64,000 nt of DNA from Pseudomonas putida (GCF_003228315.1 NZ_CP029693.1:1488001-1552000), one strand, 5' to 3'; positions 1-9,110 are shown, numbered from the stretch's first letter. Notes: generated from the letters alone by a model not told the origin. A program made the numbers and translations.

Positions 1-483
1 GCCAAGGTCCAACAAAGTGACCTGCCAGGTGTTGACCACCGAATCAGCCGGGAACAGGCAACTGAGCATGTAGCCCGCCGCCAGGCTGGTGCCCAGCGCC
101 AACATCGGCGACCAGGCGAGCCAGTTGCACCACACCGAGACCGGTGCGACGAACTTGCTGTAGCGCACCCAGCCGAGTGCGCCGTAGACCGAGGCCCCGC
201 CGGATTTGTGTGGGTAGAGACCGGAAATTTCCGCGTAGGTGAAGCACTGCGCGAAGCCGATCAGCATCGCGATGACCCAGATGAACCAGGCCGGCTGCCC
301 GATAAAGGCAGCCACCCCACCGATGGTGAAAAGCACACTCACCGGAACCCCGCTGGTGACCCAGAACGCGTCCTTCCAGGTCAGGCTGCGCTTGAGCTCA
401 TGGTTCTGGTCAGACACAGGGGCCACCGTCGCGGTACTGCCGAGTACGGCGTCTAGCCTAGCGCCGGAATTGGATTGCTGCAT
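1..483 (-). CDS. APC-family amino acid/amine permease (N-terminal part, cut by window edge)
   Basis: The frame opens at an ATG preceded by AAGAGGT about 8 nt upstream and runs off the left end after 161 codons without a stop. The product starts with a hydrophilic tail of about 35 residues, then has hydrophobic helices typical of the APC superfamily, including the segments FAQCFTYAEISGLYP and GGASVYGALGWVRYSK, which match the conserved second and third helices. It should be an inner-membrane proton-coupled importer. It lies next to an Lrp-type regulator and a gamma-glutamyl amine pathway, so an amine or polyamine is a reasonable substrate, but that is inference. The C-terminal two thirds lie outside the window. 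Confidence 0.85.
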   Translation of the reverse strand, partial: MQQSNSGARLDAVLGSTATVAPVSDQNHELKRSLTWKDAFWVTSGVPVSVLFTIGGVAAFIGQPAWFIWVIAMLIGFAQCFTYAEISGLYPHKSGGASVYGALGWVRYSKFVAPVSVWCNWLAWSPMLALGTSLAAGYMLSCLFPADSVVNTWQVTLLDLG

Positions 484-862
484 GGCGTGTCACCTCTTGT
501 TTTTTTATCGATGCACAGCACAGCGCCTACTGGGTACGAAGCCATTTCAGTGCGCATGTGAGACATAAATAATCATCAAATCGCGAAACGCGCAACTTAA
601 ATCTATTTTTTTCGCGCATTGCGTAAACCGCGAAAACAGCGGAGAACCGTTTCATTTCGCGAAAACGTTGGTTTAGAGCGGCAGCAGGCAGGGACCGAAC
701 AGACGAGCGGCAAGCGGCGACCGGGCGTCAGTGGATCGAATATCGATGCGCAAAGAAAACGCATGAAACTTGTACTTTGCGCAGTTTTCGAACTCACCGG
801 TCTGGTCGATGAGTTCCAGGAGGGAAACGGAAGGGAAAAAAGGTGACGCAGACGTGAAGCGA
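484..862. promoter_or_regulatory. Gene-free gap with repeated CGCGAAA/GCGCAAA motifs
   Basis: No gene is visible in these 379 bases. The interval is rich in related half-sites: one cluster at 578-598, one at 606-635, the palindrome TTCGCGAA at 656-663 and TTTGCGCA near 776. The same type of half-site (GCGCAAA) occurs upstream of the PuuA-like gene at 1560-1590. The Lrp-type gene lies between the two sites, so an operator for that regulator controlling the permease is the simplest reading. This is inference from motif recurrence. Confidence 0.4.
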
Positions 863-1345
863 TCAGCTGTCTCTTTCAGCCTCTGGCAGGGTGAAGCGAA
901 TCTTGTGCACCTTCACCTCCTGCAGGGTACGTACGTCCCGGATACCCGGCAGGCTGCGCACGCGCTGTTGCAGCGCCCACAGGCTATCGTCGTCGCTGCA
1001 GAGCACCTGCACACAGATGTCCGCGGTGCCCATGGTTGTCGACAGGTAACTGACCTGCGGCCAGCGGCCCAGGGTATCGACCGCCCGCTCATGATCCTGT
1101 GGGTCCACGTTGACGAACAGCAACGCAAGCTTGGCATGCCCCATCTTGGAAGGATCGGTGAACGCCAGGATTTGCAGGATGCCCTGATCCTGCAGGCGCT
1201 TGACCCGCACCCGGATGGTGGCCTCGGGCACCGAGAGGTTACGCGCCACTTCGCGGTAAGCGCGACGGCCATCTTCCTGAAGCTCACGGACGATGCCGAA
1301 GTCCAGCGGATCGAGAGTCGATATAGACATGTTCAAGGATTCCAT
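863..1345 (-). CDS. Lrp/AsnC family transcriptional regulator
   Basis: A 160-residue protein, the usual length for the family. Residues 10-60 form the winged helix-turn-helix (LDFGIVRELQEDGRRAYREV, then SVPEATIRVRVKRL). Residues 70-150 form the RAM/AsnC effector domain with the typical TTMGTADICVQVLC stretch. Such proteins assemble as dimers to octamers and respond to an amino acid or amine. The gene lies between an APC permease on the same strand and a divergent gamma-glutamyl amine operon, so it probably controls both. A second in-frame ATG (MSISTLD) six codons in is an alternative start. Confidence 0.9.
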   Translation of the reverse strand: MESLNMSISTLDPLDFGIVRELQEDGRRAYREVARNLSVPEATIRVRVKRLQDQGILQILAFTDPSKMGHAKLALLFVNVDPQDHERAVDTLGRWPQVSYLSTTMGTADICVQVLCSDDDSLWALQQRVRSLPGIRDVRTLQEVKVHKIRFTLPEAERDS

Positions 1346-1652
1346 CGGTTGACTCAGGGGTGCGTAGCGCTGAACACAACGAACAACCCCGGGTTAAAAA
1401 CGGCTCAAAGGCTAGCAGATTCAGGTGCGGGTTATCAGGGGCCGGCCGCGAATCCCGGGCAACGCCTGCGCAGGTCAGGCACGAACAAATTCGTCTTCGC
1501 GCAAAAACAACACCCAACAATAACCCTATGAGCAAAATATAGTTCAGCCAAGTGTTGATTGCGCAACTATTACCATATAGTTTTGCGCAAACAACAATCA
1601 GGCATTACCGCGCAGCACGCTTTGCGCGATAAAAGCCCCCACGAGGCTCACC
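1346..1652. promoter_or_regulatory. Divergent intergenic region between lrp-like and puuA-like genes
   Basis: This 307-base interval has no credible gene. It should hold the promoters of the leftward Lrp-type gene and the rightward gamma-glutamyl amine operon. A strong inverted repeat lies at 1559-1590, and partial copies (CGCGCAAAA near 1497, AGCAAAATATAG near 1531, TTTGCGCG near 1620) surround it. Repeated half-sites spread over about 120 bases are typical of cooperative Lrp-family binding. Confidence 0.5.
1559..1590. promoter_or_regulatory. Candidate Lrp-type operator (inverted repeat)
   Basis: TTGCGCAACTAT is followed after a short TACC spacer by ATATAGTTTTGCGCAA. The arms are near-perfect inverted copies of GCGCAA(AA)CTAT. 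The site lies 63-94 bases before the PuuA-like start codon and 214-245 bases before the Lrp-type start codon. A related half-site lies at 1530-1544. Binding by the neighbouring regulator is inferred. Confidence 0.5.
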
Positions 1653-3017
1653 ATGCAATTCGCCCACGAAACCGAAGCCCAGGCATTTCTGGCCAACAAC
1701 CCCGATATCGAGCTGTTCGAACTGTTCATCCTCGACGCCAACGGCGTACCCCGCGGCAAGCTGTTGCATCGCGAGGAGCTGCTGACGGTCTACCGCAGCG
1801 GTCGACCGCTACCCAGCACCATCCTGGGTTTGACCCTGAGCGGTGACGACGTGGAAAACAGCGGGTTGGTCTGGGATGTGGGCGATATCGATTGCCGCGC
1901 CTACCCGCTGGCCGGCAGCCTGGTGCGCCTGCCGTGGCGCAAGGTGCCGACCGCTGCCCTGCAGGTCAGCATGCACCCGCAAGAAGGCCTTCCGGCCACG
2001 GTGGCGGACCCGCGCCACCTGCTGGCCCGGGTTGTCGATGCCATGGAGGCAGACGGTCTGTACCCGGTGATGGCCTGCGAGCTGGAGTTCTACCTGCTCG
2101 ATGCCCGCAACGACGCCAATGGTCGCCCGCAACCGGCTCTCGACGCTGATGGAGGCCGGCCACGGCAAACCCAGGTCTATGGCCTGCGCGAGCTGGAGCA
2201 AATCGAACCCTTCCTCGGCGACCTCTACGCCGCCTGCAAGGCCCAGAGCATTCCCGTGCGTACGGCGATTTCCGAATACGCGCCCGGCCAGGTGGAAATC
2301 ACCCTTGAGCACGGTCCGGTGTTGCAAGCCATGGATCAGGCCGTGCGCTACAAACGCCTGGTCAAGGGCATCGCCCATGCCCATGGCATGCGCGCCTGCT
2401 TCATGGCCAAACCCTTCGCTGACCTGGCCGGAACCGGCATGCACATGCATGTCAGCCTGGCCGATGCCGCAGGCAACAACCTGTTCGCCAGTGAAGACAA
2501 GGCCGGCACGCCTTTGCTGCGGCAGGCGGTGGGAGGCATGCTCGAATCATTGCTCGATTCGCTGCTGCTGTTCTGCCCCAACGCCAACTCCTATCGGCGC
2601 TTCCAGGCCAACAGCTACGCACCCCTGGCGCCCACGTGGGGCGTCGACAACCGTACCGTCTCGCTGCGCGTGCCAGGTGGCCCGGCCTATACCCGGCACG
2701 TGGAACACCGCATCTGCGGCGCCGATGCCAACCCTTATCTGGCGGCGGCGGCCATCCTCGCCGGCTGTCATCGCGGCATTCGCGAAGACCTGGATCCGGG
2801 CGAACCGGTGCAAGGCAACGGCTACGCCCAAGCCAAGCAATTGCTGCCAACCGACTGGCTGACTTCGCTGACGGCACTGGAGAATTCGGCGTGGGCGCGG
2901 GATGCGTTGGGACAGGAATTTCTGGGGGTGTATCTGGCGGTCAAGCGTGCCGAGTATCGGCAGTTCATGGCTGAAGTGGGTGAGCAGGATTGGCGGTGGT
3001 ATCTGACGCAGGCGTAA
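1653..3017 (+). CDS. Glutamine synthetase family protein, gamma-glutamyl amine/polyamine synthetase (PuuA/PauA-like)
   Basis: 454 residues, the length of GlnA-type ligases. Residues 20-110 form the beta-Grasp N-terminal domain (ILDANGVPRGKLL). The catalytic domain carries the metal and ATP motifs ACELEFYLLD, GQVEITLEHG, GTGMHMHVSL and NSYRRFQANSYAP, and an arginine-rich VEHRICGADANPY segment. The enzyme would join glutamate to a primary amine with ATP, the first step of the gamma-glutamyl route known for putrescine (PuuA) and for polyamines in Pseudomonas. The following PuuB-, PuuD- and PuuC-like genes fit this. The exact amine cannot be read from the sequence. Confidence 0.88.
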   Translation: MQFAHETEAQAFLANNPDIELFELFILDANGVPRGKLLHREELLTVYRSGRPLPSTILGLTLSGDDVENSGLVWDVGDIDCRAYPLAGSLVRLPWRKVPTAALQVSMHPQEGLPATVADPRHLLARVVDAMEADGLYPVMACELEFYLLDARNDANGRPQPALDADGGRPRQTQVYGLRELEQIEPFLGDLYAACKAQSIPVRTAISEYAPGQVEITLEHGPVLQAMDQAVRYKRLVKGIAHAHGMRACFMAKPFADLAGTGMHMHVSLADAAGNNLFASEDKAGTPLLRQAVGGMLESLLDSLLLFCPNANSYRRFQANSYAPLAPTWGVDNRTVSLRVPGGPAYTRHVEHRICGADANPYLAAAAILAGCHRGIREDLDPGEPVQGNGYAQAKQLLPTDWLTSLTALENSAWARDALGQEFLGVYLAVKRAEYRQFMAEVGEQDWRWYLTQA

Positions 3018-3040
3018 GCCCGTTGGATGAACGCAATTCC

Positions 3041-3135
3041 CTGTAGGAGCGAGGCTTGCCCGCGAAAGGGCCGTGTCAGCCGACATCAATGGTGAATGAC
3101 ACACCGCTTTCGCGGGCAAGCCTCGCTCCTACAGG
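3041..3135. repeat. REP doublet (GTAGGAGCGAGG class)
   Basis: Two inverted copies of CTGTAGGAGCGAGGCTTG with CCCGCGAAA extensions flank a spacer of about 40 bases. This is the head-to-head REP doublet (REPIN) arrangement common in the P. fluorescens group. It sits between the PuuA-like and PuuB-like genes and could form a long hairpin in the transcript. Confidence 0.9.
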
Positions 3136-3163
3136 ATCCACCTACTTTTGCCTGGACATTGTC

Positions 3164-4447
3164 ATGACCCAACGCCCCCACTCCTACTACACCGCCACCC
3201 TCAACCAGGACACCGACTACCCCACCCTGCAAGGCCAGCACCAGGTTGACGTGGTGATCATCGGCGGCGGTTTCACCGGCGTCGCCACGGCCGTGGAACT
3301 GACGGAAAAAGGCCTGAAAGTCGCCATCGTCGAAAGCCACAAGATCGGCTGGGGTGCCAGCGGCCGTAACGGCGGCCAGGTCACCAGCAGCCTGTCTGGC
3401 GACGAGGCGATGCGCAAGCAGATGCACAAGTCCCTCGGCACGGAAGTGAACAACTTTATCTGGCGCCTGCGCTGGCGCGGTCAGGAGATTATCCAGGCCC
3501 GAGTCGCCAAATACGGCATCGACTGCGACCTCAAGCACGGCCATCTGCACGCGGCCATGAAACCTGCCCATCTGGACGAATTGCGCAGTTTCCATGACGA
3601 GGCCCAGCGTCGTGGCCTTGGCGATAGCGTCACCCTGCTGGACCGCGCTGGCGTGCGCGCCCACCTGGCCAGCGACCAATACCTGGGTGCGTTGAAGAAC
3701 ACGCGCAACCTGCACCTGCACCCGCTCAACCTGTGCATCGGCGAGGCACGCGCGGCAGAAAGCCTCGGCGTGCTGATCTTCGAGCACTCCCAAGTGCTGG
3801 AGATCGTCCACGGTGATCGCCCCGCCGTCGTCACCGCGCAGGGCCGGCTCAACGCCAGGCAGGTGATGCTGGCCGGCGATGTCTACCACAAACTGGAACC
3901 CAAACAGCTCAAGGGCAAGATCTTCCCGGCCATGGGCGGTATCGTGACGACCGCGCCGTTGGGCGAGCTGGCCAGGCAGCTCAACCCGCAGGACCTGGCG
4001 GTCTACGACTGCCGTTTTGTCCTGGACTACTACCGGATGACCGCCGATGGCCGATTGCTGTTCGGTGGCGGCGCCAACTACTCCGGACGCGACTCGCGGG
4101 ACATAGCCGGCGAACTGCGCCCTTGTATCGAACGAACGTTCCCACAGCTCAAGGGCGTGGACATCGAGTTCCAGTGGAGCTGTGCCATGGGCATCGTGGT
4201 CAATCGCATCCCCCAGCTCGGCAAGCTGTCGGACAACGTCTGGTACTGCCAGGGTTATTCGGGGCACGGTATCGCCACCAGCCACATCATGGGCGAGATC
4301 ATGGCCGAAGCCATCACCGGCAGCCTTGGCCACTTCGACACCTTCGCCGCCTGCAAGCACATCAAGGTTCCCATGGGCGACCTCTTCGGCAACCCGATGC
4401 TGGCGGCCGGCATGTGGTACTACCAGATGCTGGAAAAACTGCGCTGA
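3164..4447 (+). CDS. FAD-dependent oxidoreductase, gamma-glutamylputrescine oxidase-like (PuuB/PauB family)
   Basis: 427 residues from the ATG just after the REP doublet. The upstream in-frame extension is only repeat sequence. A Rossmann dinucleotide motif, VVIIGGGFTGVATAVEL, lies at residues 27-45, followed by GWGASGRNGGQ, which is typical of the DAO/GlpD-like PuuB family. The C-terminal GYSGHGIATSHIMGEIMAEA closes the FAD site. The enzyme would oxidise the gamma-glutamylated amine to the aldehyde, releasing ammonia and H2O2, between the ligase upstream and the aldehyde dehydrogenase downstream. Confidence 0.88.
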   Translation: MTQRPHSYYTATLNQDTDYPTLQGQHQVDVVIIGGGFTGVATAVELTEKGLKVAIVESHKIGWGASGRNGGQVTSSLSGDEAMRKQMHKSLGTEVNNFIWRLRWRGQEIIQARVAKYGIDCDLKHGHLHAAMKPAHLDELRSFHDEAQRRGLGDSVTLLDRAGVRAHLASDQYLGALKNTRNLHLHPLNLCIGEARAAESLGVLIFEHSQVLEIVHGDRPAVVTAQGRLNARQVMLAGDVYHKLEPKQLKGKIFPAMGGIVTTAPLGELARQLNPQDLAVYDCRFVLDYYRMTADGRLLFGGGANYSGRDSRDIAGELRPCIERTFPQLKGVDIEFQWSCAMGIVVNRIPQLGKLSDNVWYCQGYSGHGIATSHIMGEIMAEAITGSLGHFDTFAACKHIKVPMGDLFGNPMLAAGMWYYQMLEKLR

Positions 4448-4516
4448 AAACACCTGTTCACTACAACCCGCCTGCCCCGTTCGGTCAGGCGCGGTCAACC
4501 AATAAAGAGATCAACG

Positions 4517-5268
4517 ATGTCTCGAATCCCCTTGTCGCGGTCAGCGCCTGCACTAAACAGTTGGGCCTGCACCCGTTCCATATCGTCGGAGACAAGTACG
4601 TCCGCGCGGTCGTCGAAGGCGCTGGAGCACTGCCGCTGGTGGTGCCGGCACTGGCCGCTCTGACCGATACTCAAACCCTGCTTGCGAGCATCGACGGCCT
4701 GTTGCTGACCGGCTCGCCGAGCAATATCGAACCCCGTCACTACCACGGCGAGCCCAGTGCGCCAGGCACCCTGCACGACCCGGCCCGTGACGCCAGCAAC
4801 CTGCCGCTGATCAACGCGGCGCTGCAAGCCAGCGTGCCGTTGCTGGCGATCTGCCGTGGTTTTCAGGAACTCAACGTGGCGCTGGGCGGCAGTTTGCATC
4901 AGTGCGTACACGAAGTCGGCCGCTACGCCGATCATCGCGAGCCCACCGACCAGCCGGTAGAGGTGCAATACGCCGCCCGTCAGGCGCTGCTGGTGCAGCC
5001 CGGCGGCCTGCTTGAGGCGATGGGCCTGCCGGCCCGGATGCAGGTCAACTCGATCCATGGCCAGGGCATCGACCGTCTGGCCGAGCGTCTGCGTGTCGAA
5101 GCCCTGGCCCCGGACGGACTGATCGAAGCGGTGTCGGCAATCGATGCCCGGGCCTTCGCCCTCGGCGTGCAGTTTCACCCCGAGTGGCAGGTGCGCAGCC
5201 ATCCCCACTACCTGACGATCTTCCAGGCCTTCGGCGCCGCCTGCCGTCAGCGCGCCGCACAGCGCTGA
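4517..5268 (+). CDS. Gamma-glutamyl-gamma-aminobutyrate hydrolase family protein (PuuD-like), apparent frameshift near start
   Basis: The long frame is a class I glutamine-amidotransferase-like hydrolase of the PuuD/Peptidase_C26 family. It has LLTGSPSNIEP, the nucleophile region LLAICRGFQELN (Cys in AICRG) and the His-Glu motif LGVQFHPEWQ. It would cleave the gamma-glutamyl group from the oxidised amine. The natural start seems to be the ATG at 4517 with AAAGAG upstream. However, that ATG is out of frame with the rest: it enters the long frame only if one C is added to the CCCC run at 4528-4531. The repaired N-terminus would read MSRIPLVAVSACTKQLGLHP, as expected for the family. No ATG, GTG or TTG lies in frame nearby. 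Either a real inactivating deletion or a homopolymer sequencing error. Confidence 0.8.
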
Positions 5269-5301
5269 ACTCAATCCAGCCCAATTTCAGGAGTACCCGA
5301 C

Positions 5302-6792
5302 ATGAGTCTTTCCCTTGCTGCCTGGGAACAACGCGCCAAGACTTTGCACATCGAAACCCGCGCCTTCATCAACGGCCAGTACACCGCAGCCCAGTCCGGT
5401 GAAACCTTCGATTGCATCAGCCCGATCGATGGCCGCCTGCTGGGCAAGGTCTCCAGCTGCGACCTGGCCGACGCCGAGTTGGCCGTGAACAATGCCCGCG
5501 CCACGTTCGACTCCGGCGTGTGGTCACGCCTGGCGCCAATCGAGCGCAAGGCCGTGATGATCCGTTTCGCCGAGCTGATCGACACCCACGGCGAAGAGCT
5601 TGCCTTGCTGGAAACCCTGGACATGGGCAAGCCCATCAGCGACTCGCTGAGCGTTGATGTTCCGGGGGCTTCACGGGCAATCCGCTGGAACGGCGAAGCC
5701 ATCGACAAGATCTACGACGAAGTGGCCGCCACCAGCCACGACCAATTGGGCTTGATTACCCGTGAACCGATTGGCGTGGTCGCGGCCATCGTGCCGTGGA
5801 ACTTCCCGTTGCTGATGACCTGCTGGAAGCTGGGCCCGGCGCTGGCCACCGGCAACTCAGTGATCCTCAAGCCGTCTGAAAAGTCGCCACTGACCGCCCT
5901 GCGCCTGGCCCGATTGGCCATCGAGGCCGGCATTCCCGCTGGCGTGTTCAATGTGTTGCCGGGCTTCGGTCATACCGTCGGCAAGGCCCTGGCCCTGCAC
6001 ATGGACGTCGACACGTTGGTATTCACCGGCTCCACCCGGATCGCCAAGCAGCTGATGATCTACGCTGGCGAATCGAATATGAAGCGCGTCTGGCTGGAAG
6101 CCGGCGGCAAGAGCCCGAACATCGTCTTCGCCGACGCGCCCGACCTGCAGGCCGCCGCCGAGGCTGCCGCCAGCGCCATCGCCTTCAACCAGGGCGAGGT
6201 CTGCACCGCCGGTTCGCGCCTGCTCGTGGAGCGTTCGATCAAGGACAGGTTCCTACCGCTGGTGGTCGAGGCGATCAAGGCCTGGAAGCCGGGCCACCCG
6301 CTGGACCCGGCAACCCGGGTCGGCGCCCTGGTGGATGCCCAGCACCTGAACACCGTGTTGAGCCATATTCAGGCTGGGCATACCGACGGCGCCAAACTGG
6401 TGGCCGGCGGCAGGCGCACACTGGAAGAAACGGGAGGCCTTTACGTAGAGCCGACCATCTTCGACGGCGTCCACAATGCGATGAGGATTGCACGGGAAGA
6501 GATCTTCGGCCCGGTACTGTCGGTCATCGATTTCAATGATGTCGAAGAGGCCGTAAGCATCGCCAACGACACTGACTACGGCCTGGCCGCAGCGGTCTGG
6601 ACCAGCAACCTGTCGAGGGCGCACCAGGTCGCCAAGGCGCTGCGCGCAGGCAGCGTCTGGATAAACCAGTACGACGGCGGCGACATGACCGCGCCATTCG
6701 GGGGCTTCAAACAGTCGGGCAACGGGCGTGACAAGTCGCTCCACGCCTTCGACAAATACACCGAGCTCAAAGCCACGTGGATCAAACTCTGA
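5302..6792 (+). CDS. NAD(P)-dependent aldehyde dehydrogenase (PuuC/PauC/KauB-like)
   Basis: 496 residues, standard for the ALDH superfamily. The cofactor region has PWNFPLLMTCWKLGPALATG and FTGSTRIAKQL. The general base Glu is in LEAGGKSPNIVF, and the catalytic Cys is in FNQGEVCTAGSRL. The C-terminal FGGFKQSGNGRDKS is typical of gamma-glutamyl-gamma-aminobutyraldehyde dehydrogenases. It would oxidise the aldehyde made by the PuuB-like enzyme. It follows the PuuD-like gene by 33 bases, with a Shine-Dalgarno AGGAG, so it probably ends the operon. A strong hairpin follows. Confidence 0.9.
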   Translation: MSLSLAAWEQRAKTLHIETRAFINGQYTAAQSGETFDCISPIDGRLLGKVSSCDLADAELAVNNARATFDSGVWSRLAPIERKAVMIRFAELIDTHGEELALLETLDMGKPISDSLSVDVPGASRAIRWNGEAIDKIYDEVAATSHDQLGLITREPIGVVAAIVPWNFPLLMTCWKLGPALATGNSVILKPSEKSPLTALRLARLAIEAGIPAGVFNVLPGFGHTVGKALALHMDVDTLVFTGSTRIAKQLMIYAGESNMKRVWLEAGGKSPNIVFADAPDLQAAAEAAASAIAFNQGEVCTAGSRLLVERSIKDRFLPLVVEAIKAWKPGHPLDPATRVGALVDAQHLNTVLSHIQAGHTDGAKLVAGGRRTLEETGGLYVEPTIFDGVHNAMRIAREEIFGPVLSVIDFNDVEEAVSIANDTDYGLAAAVWTSNLSRAHQVAKALRAGSVWINQYDGGDMTAPFGGFKQSGNGRDKSLHAFDKYTELKATWIKL

Positions 6793-6804
6793 GGCCAGCA
6801 AGAA

Positions 6805-6836
6805 ATGGCGCTCCCCATCAATAACGGGAGCGCCAT
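6805..6836. terminator. Convergent terminator-like hairpin
   Basis: A perfect 11-bp inverted repeat (ATGGCGCTCCC / GGGAGCGCCAT) with a 10-base loop lies in the 88-base gap between two convergent genes. It has no clear T run on either strand, so intrinsic termination is probable rather than certain. Confidence 0.65.
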
Positions 6837-6880
6837 GCCTGAACACACAGGATCAGAGAAGGCCGCGCAGATTCGTCGTG

Positions 6881-7639
6881 CTACCGGCCAGTGCAAGTCG
6901 ACAAGCCAACCCTCCCTATTCCCGCAAACTCGACTTCCACCTGCATCCCGGCCGACGCCCAGTAGATGCCGGTCCAGCTCCCACAAGCCACCAGATCACC
7001 GGCCCGCAAGGGGCTGCCCAGTGCCGCGGCGTGACGTGCCAGCCACGGCAGCGAACTCAGCGGCTCACCGAATGGATGGCTGCCAACACCGACGAACTCA
7101 GGCTTCCCGTCCACCCGCAACGCCACCTGTTGTTTTGACCAATCCGGTATTTTTTCCAGTGTTTGCGGTGCACCGAGTACCAGCGCGCGGTTGAGTTGCT
7201 GGTCGGCCAGCCGAAGCAGTGGCGCGGCCTGATCGCCCTGCAGCCAGCGCGTGCCACACAGTTCGATGCCCGGCATCCACGCATCGACCGCCGCATAGGC
7301 CATGGCCAAATCAGTGTGCTCGTCGAGGTCACGCGACAGGCGCACGATCAGTTCTCCCTCGATCCCGAAACCGAAGGCATCGCCCGGCGGAACCTGCCAA
7401 CCCGACGGGTGTACCGCCGATGCCGGTACCCCGGCGGTGCTGATCAATCCTCCCGGAGCGCCGCCCAGTTTCCAGGCCGCCGGCGGCCCGGAGGCGAACC
7501 AGCCGAGGGCATCCGCTACCTGCTGCTGCACCGCATAGGCTTCGTCTTCGCTCGCCAGTTCCACGGCTGGCAACGGTTGCTGGCGCCCCTCACGCCAACC
7601 ACGAATCAGGCTGGCGGCCACCTGCGCGACCACGCTCAC
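6881..7639 (-). CDS. 2-keto-4-pentenoate hydratase/fumarylacetoacetase-fold protein (MhpD-like)
   Basis: 252 residues starting with GTG, which overlaps the stop of the upstream hydantoinase-like gene by four bases (GTGA). Signatures of the FAH/MhpD fold are AAWKLGG near residue 55, the metal-binding FGIEGELIVRL near 90, and the late GDLVACGSWTGIYWASAG. Relatives hydrate 2-hydroxypenta-2,4-dienoates or decarboxylate oxalocrotonates after ring cleavage. As the last gene of this catabolic cluster it may process the opened carbon chain. The substrate is unknown. Confidence 0.8.
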   Translation of the reverse strand: MSVVAQVAASLIRGWREGRQQPLPAVELASEDEAYAVQQQVADALGWFASGPPAAWKLGGAPGGLISTAGVPASAVHPSGWQVPPGDAFGFGIEGELIVRLSRDLDEHTDLAMAYAAVDAWMPGIELCGTRWLQGDQAAPLLRLADQQLNRALVLGAPQTLEKIPDWSKQQVALRVDGKPEFVGVGSHPFGEPLSSLPWLARHAAALGSPLRAGDLVACGSWTGIYWASAGMQVEVEFAGIGRVGLSTCTGR

Positions 7640-9072
7640 AATGGCAACTCAGTCTTGCGTCGGCGCACTTGCGCAGGCGCCGGGCGCTCGCACGGCAGAA
7701 ACCGGCCGCGCCCCGCCTCACCGCGCGGCTCGCCGTCCCACACCACTTCACCGCGAGACATAGTCATGGCCGGCCAGGCGCTCAGCGTCATGCCGGCGTA
7801 AGGCGTGTAATCGACGTTGTGGTGCAGCATTTCGTTGTTCAGGTGCACCGGTTCACCCTCGTTCCAGATCACCAGATCGGCATCGGCACCCACAGCGATG
7901 CTGCCCTTGCGCGGGTACAGCCCATACATCCGGGCGGCATTGGTGGAGGTCAACGCAACGAAGCTTTGCGGGGTGATGCGTCCACGGCGCACGCCTTCGG
8001 ACCAGAGCAGTGCCATGCGGGTTTCGACGCCGGGAATGCCGTTGGCGATCTGGTCGAACGACACCGCTTCGCCGTGGGCCTTCTTGCCATCGGGGCCATC
8101 GAAGCGAAAGGGGGCGTGGTCGGACGAGAAAATCTCGAACGCGCCATTCTCCAGGCCATCCCAGATCACCTGCTGGTTGGCCGCATCGCGCGGCGGCGGG
8201 CTGCAGATGCACTTGGCCCCTTCGAAGCTGTCGTCACACCCCAGCGAATCGGCGGTCAGGAACAGGTACTGCGGGCAGGTTTCGGCGTACACCTTCAACC
8301 CCTGGCTCTGCGCCCAGCGAATCTGCTCCACGGCCTCGCGCCCCGACACGTGCACGATCAGGATCGGCACGTCCACCAGCTCGGCAAGGGCGATGGCACG
8401 ATGGGTCGCTTCGCGCTCCACCAGCATCGGTCGCGACGTGGCGTGGTAGCGCGGCGCCGTCAGCCCGGCCGCCAGCAGCCGCTCGGTCAGCCAGGCGATG
8501 CAATCGCTGTTCTCGGCGTGGAGCATGACCATGGCACCCTCACGGCGCGCAACCGACAACGTCTCGAGGATCTCCCGGTCACCCAGCTTCAGCGCATCGT
8601 AGGTCATGTAGATCTTGAACGATGTGTAGCCTTCGGCAATCAGGGCCGGCAGTTCTTCACGCAGCACCTGCGGGGTGGGGTCGGTGACGATCAGGTGGAA
8701 GGCATAGTCGATCACCGGCTTGTTGCCCGCCCGGCGATGGTAGTCGTCGACGGCAGCGCGCAGGCTTTCGCCCTTCTGCTGGCAGGCGAACGGGATGACG
8801 GTGGTGGTGCCGCCGCAGGCCGCCGACACCGTGCCGCTGAAAAAGTCATCGGCCATCACCGAGCCGTCTCCCGTCGGCTGGTCGAAGTGCACGTGGCTGT
8901 CGATACCACCGGGGGTGACATGCCGGCCTGCCGCGTCGATTTCCCGGACACCTTGCGGCAGGTCCAGGCCAAGGGAGACGATGCGCCCGTCACGAATACC
9001 GATGTCACTGGTGAACGTGTCCGCGGCGGTGACCACCCGGGCGTTGCGAATCACTGTATCGAAAGCTTGCAT
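7636..9072 (-). CDS. Dihydropyrimidinase/D-hydantoinase-like amidohydrolase
   Basis: 478 residues from the ATG at 9072. An upstream TTG at 9114 would overlap the preceding stop and lacks support. It has the metal-dependent amidohydrolase signatures GGIDSHVHFDQP, SFKIYMTYD (carboxylated Lys), VMLHAENSD, ILIVHVSGREA and SSDHAPF. Such enzymes open cyclic ureides or imides such as hydantoins and dihydropyrimidines. It is translationally coupled to the MhpD-like gene downstream and lies just after a PuuE-like deacetylase, which suggests ring opening followed by deacylation. The real substrate may differ from hydantoin. Confidence 0.88.
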   Translation of the reverse strand: MQAFDTVIRNARVVTAADTFTSDIGIRDGRIVSLGLDLPQGVREIDAAGRHVTPGGIDSHVHFDQPTGDGSVMADDFFSGTVSAACGGTTTVIPFACQQKGESLRAAVDDYHRRAGNKPVIDYAFHLIVTDPTPQVLREELPALIAEGYTSFKIYMTYDALKLGDREILETLSVARREGAMVMLHAENSDCIAWLTERLLAAGLTAPRYHATSRPMLVEREATHRAIALAELVDVPILIVHVSGREAVEQIRWAQSQGLKVYAETCPQYLFLTADSLGCDDSFEGAKCICSPPPRDAANQQVIWDGLENGAFEIFSSDHAPFRFDGPDGKKAHGEAVSFDQIANGIPGVETRMALLWSEGVRRGRITPQSFVALTSTNAARMYGLYPRKGSIAVGADADLVIWNEGEPVHLNNEMLHHNVDYTPYAGMTLSAWPAMTMSRGEVVWDGEPRGEAGRGRFLPCERPAPAQVRRRKTELPL

Positions 9073-9110
9073 ATCAGGTCTCTTCGAGAAGTCACCGGCT
9101 GCGGTTGCGC

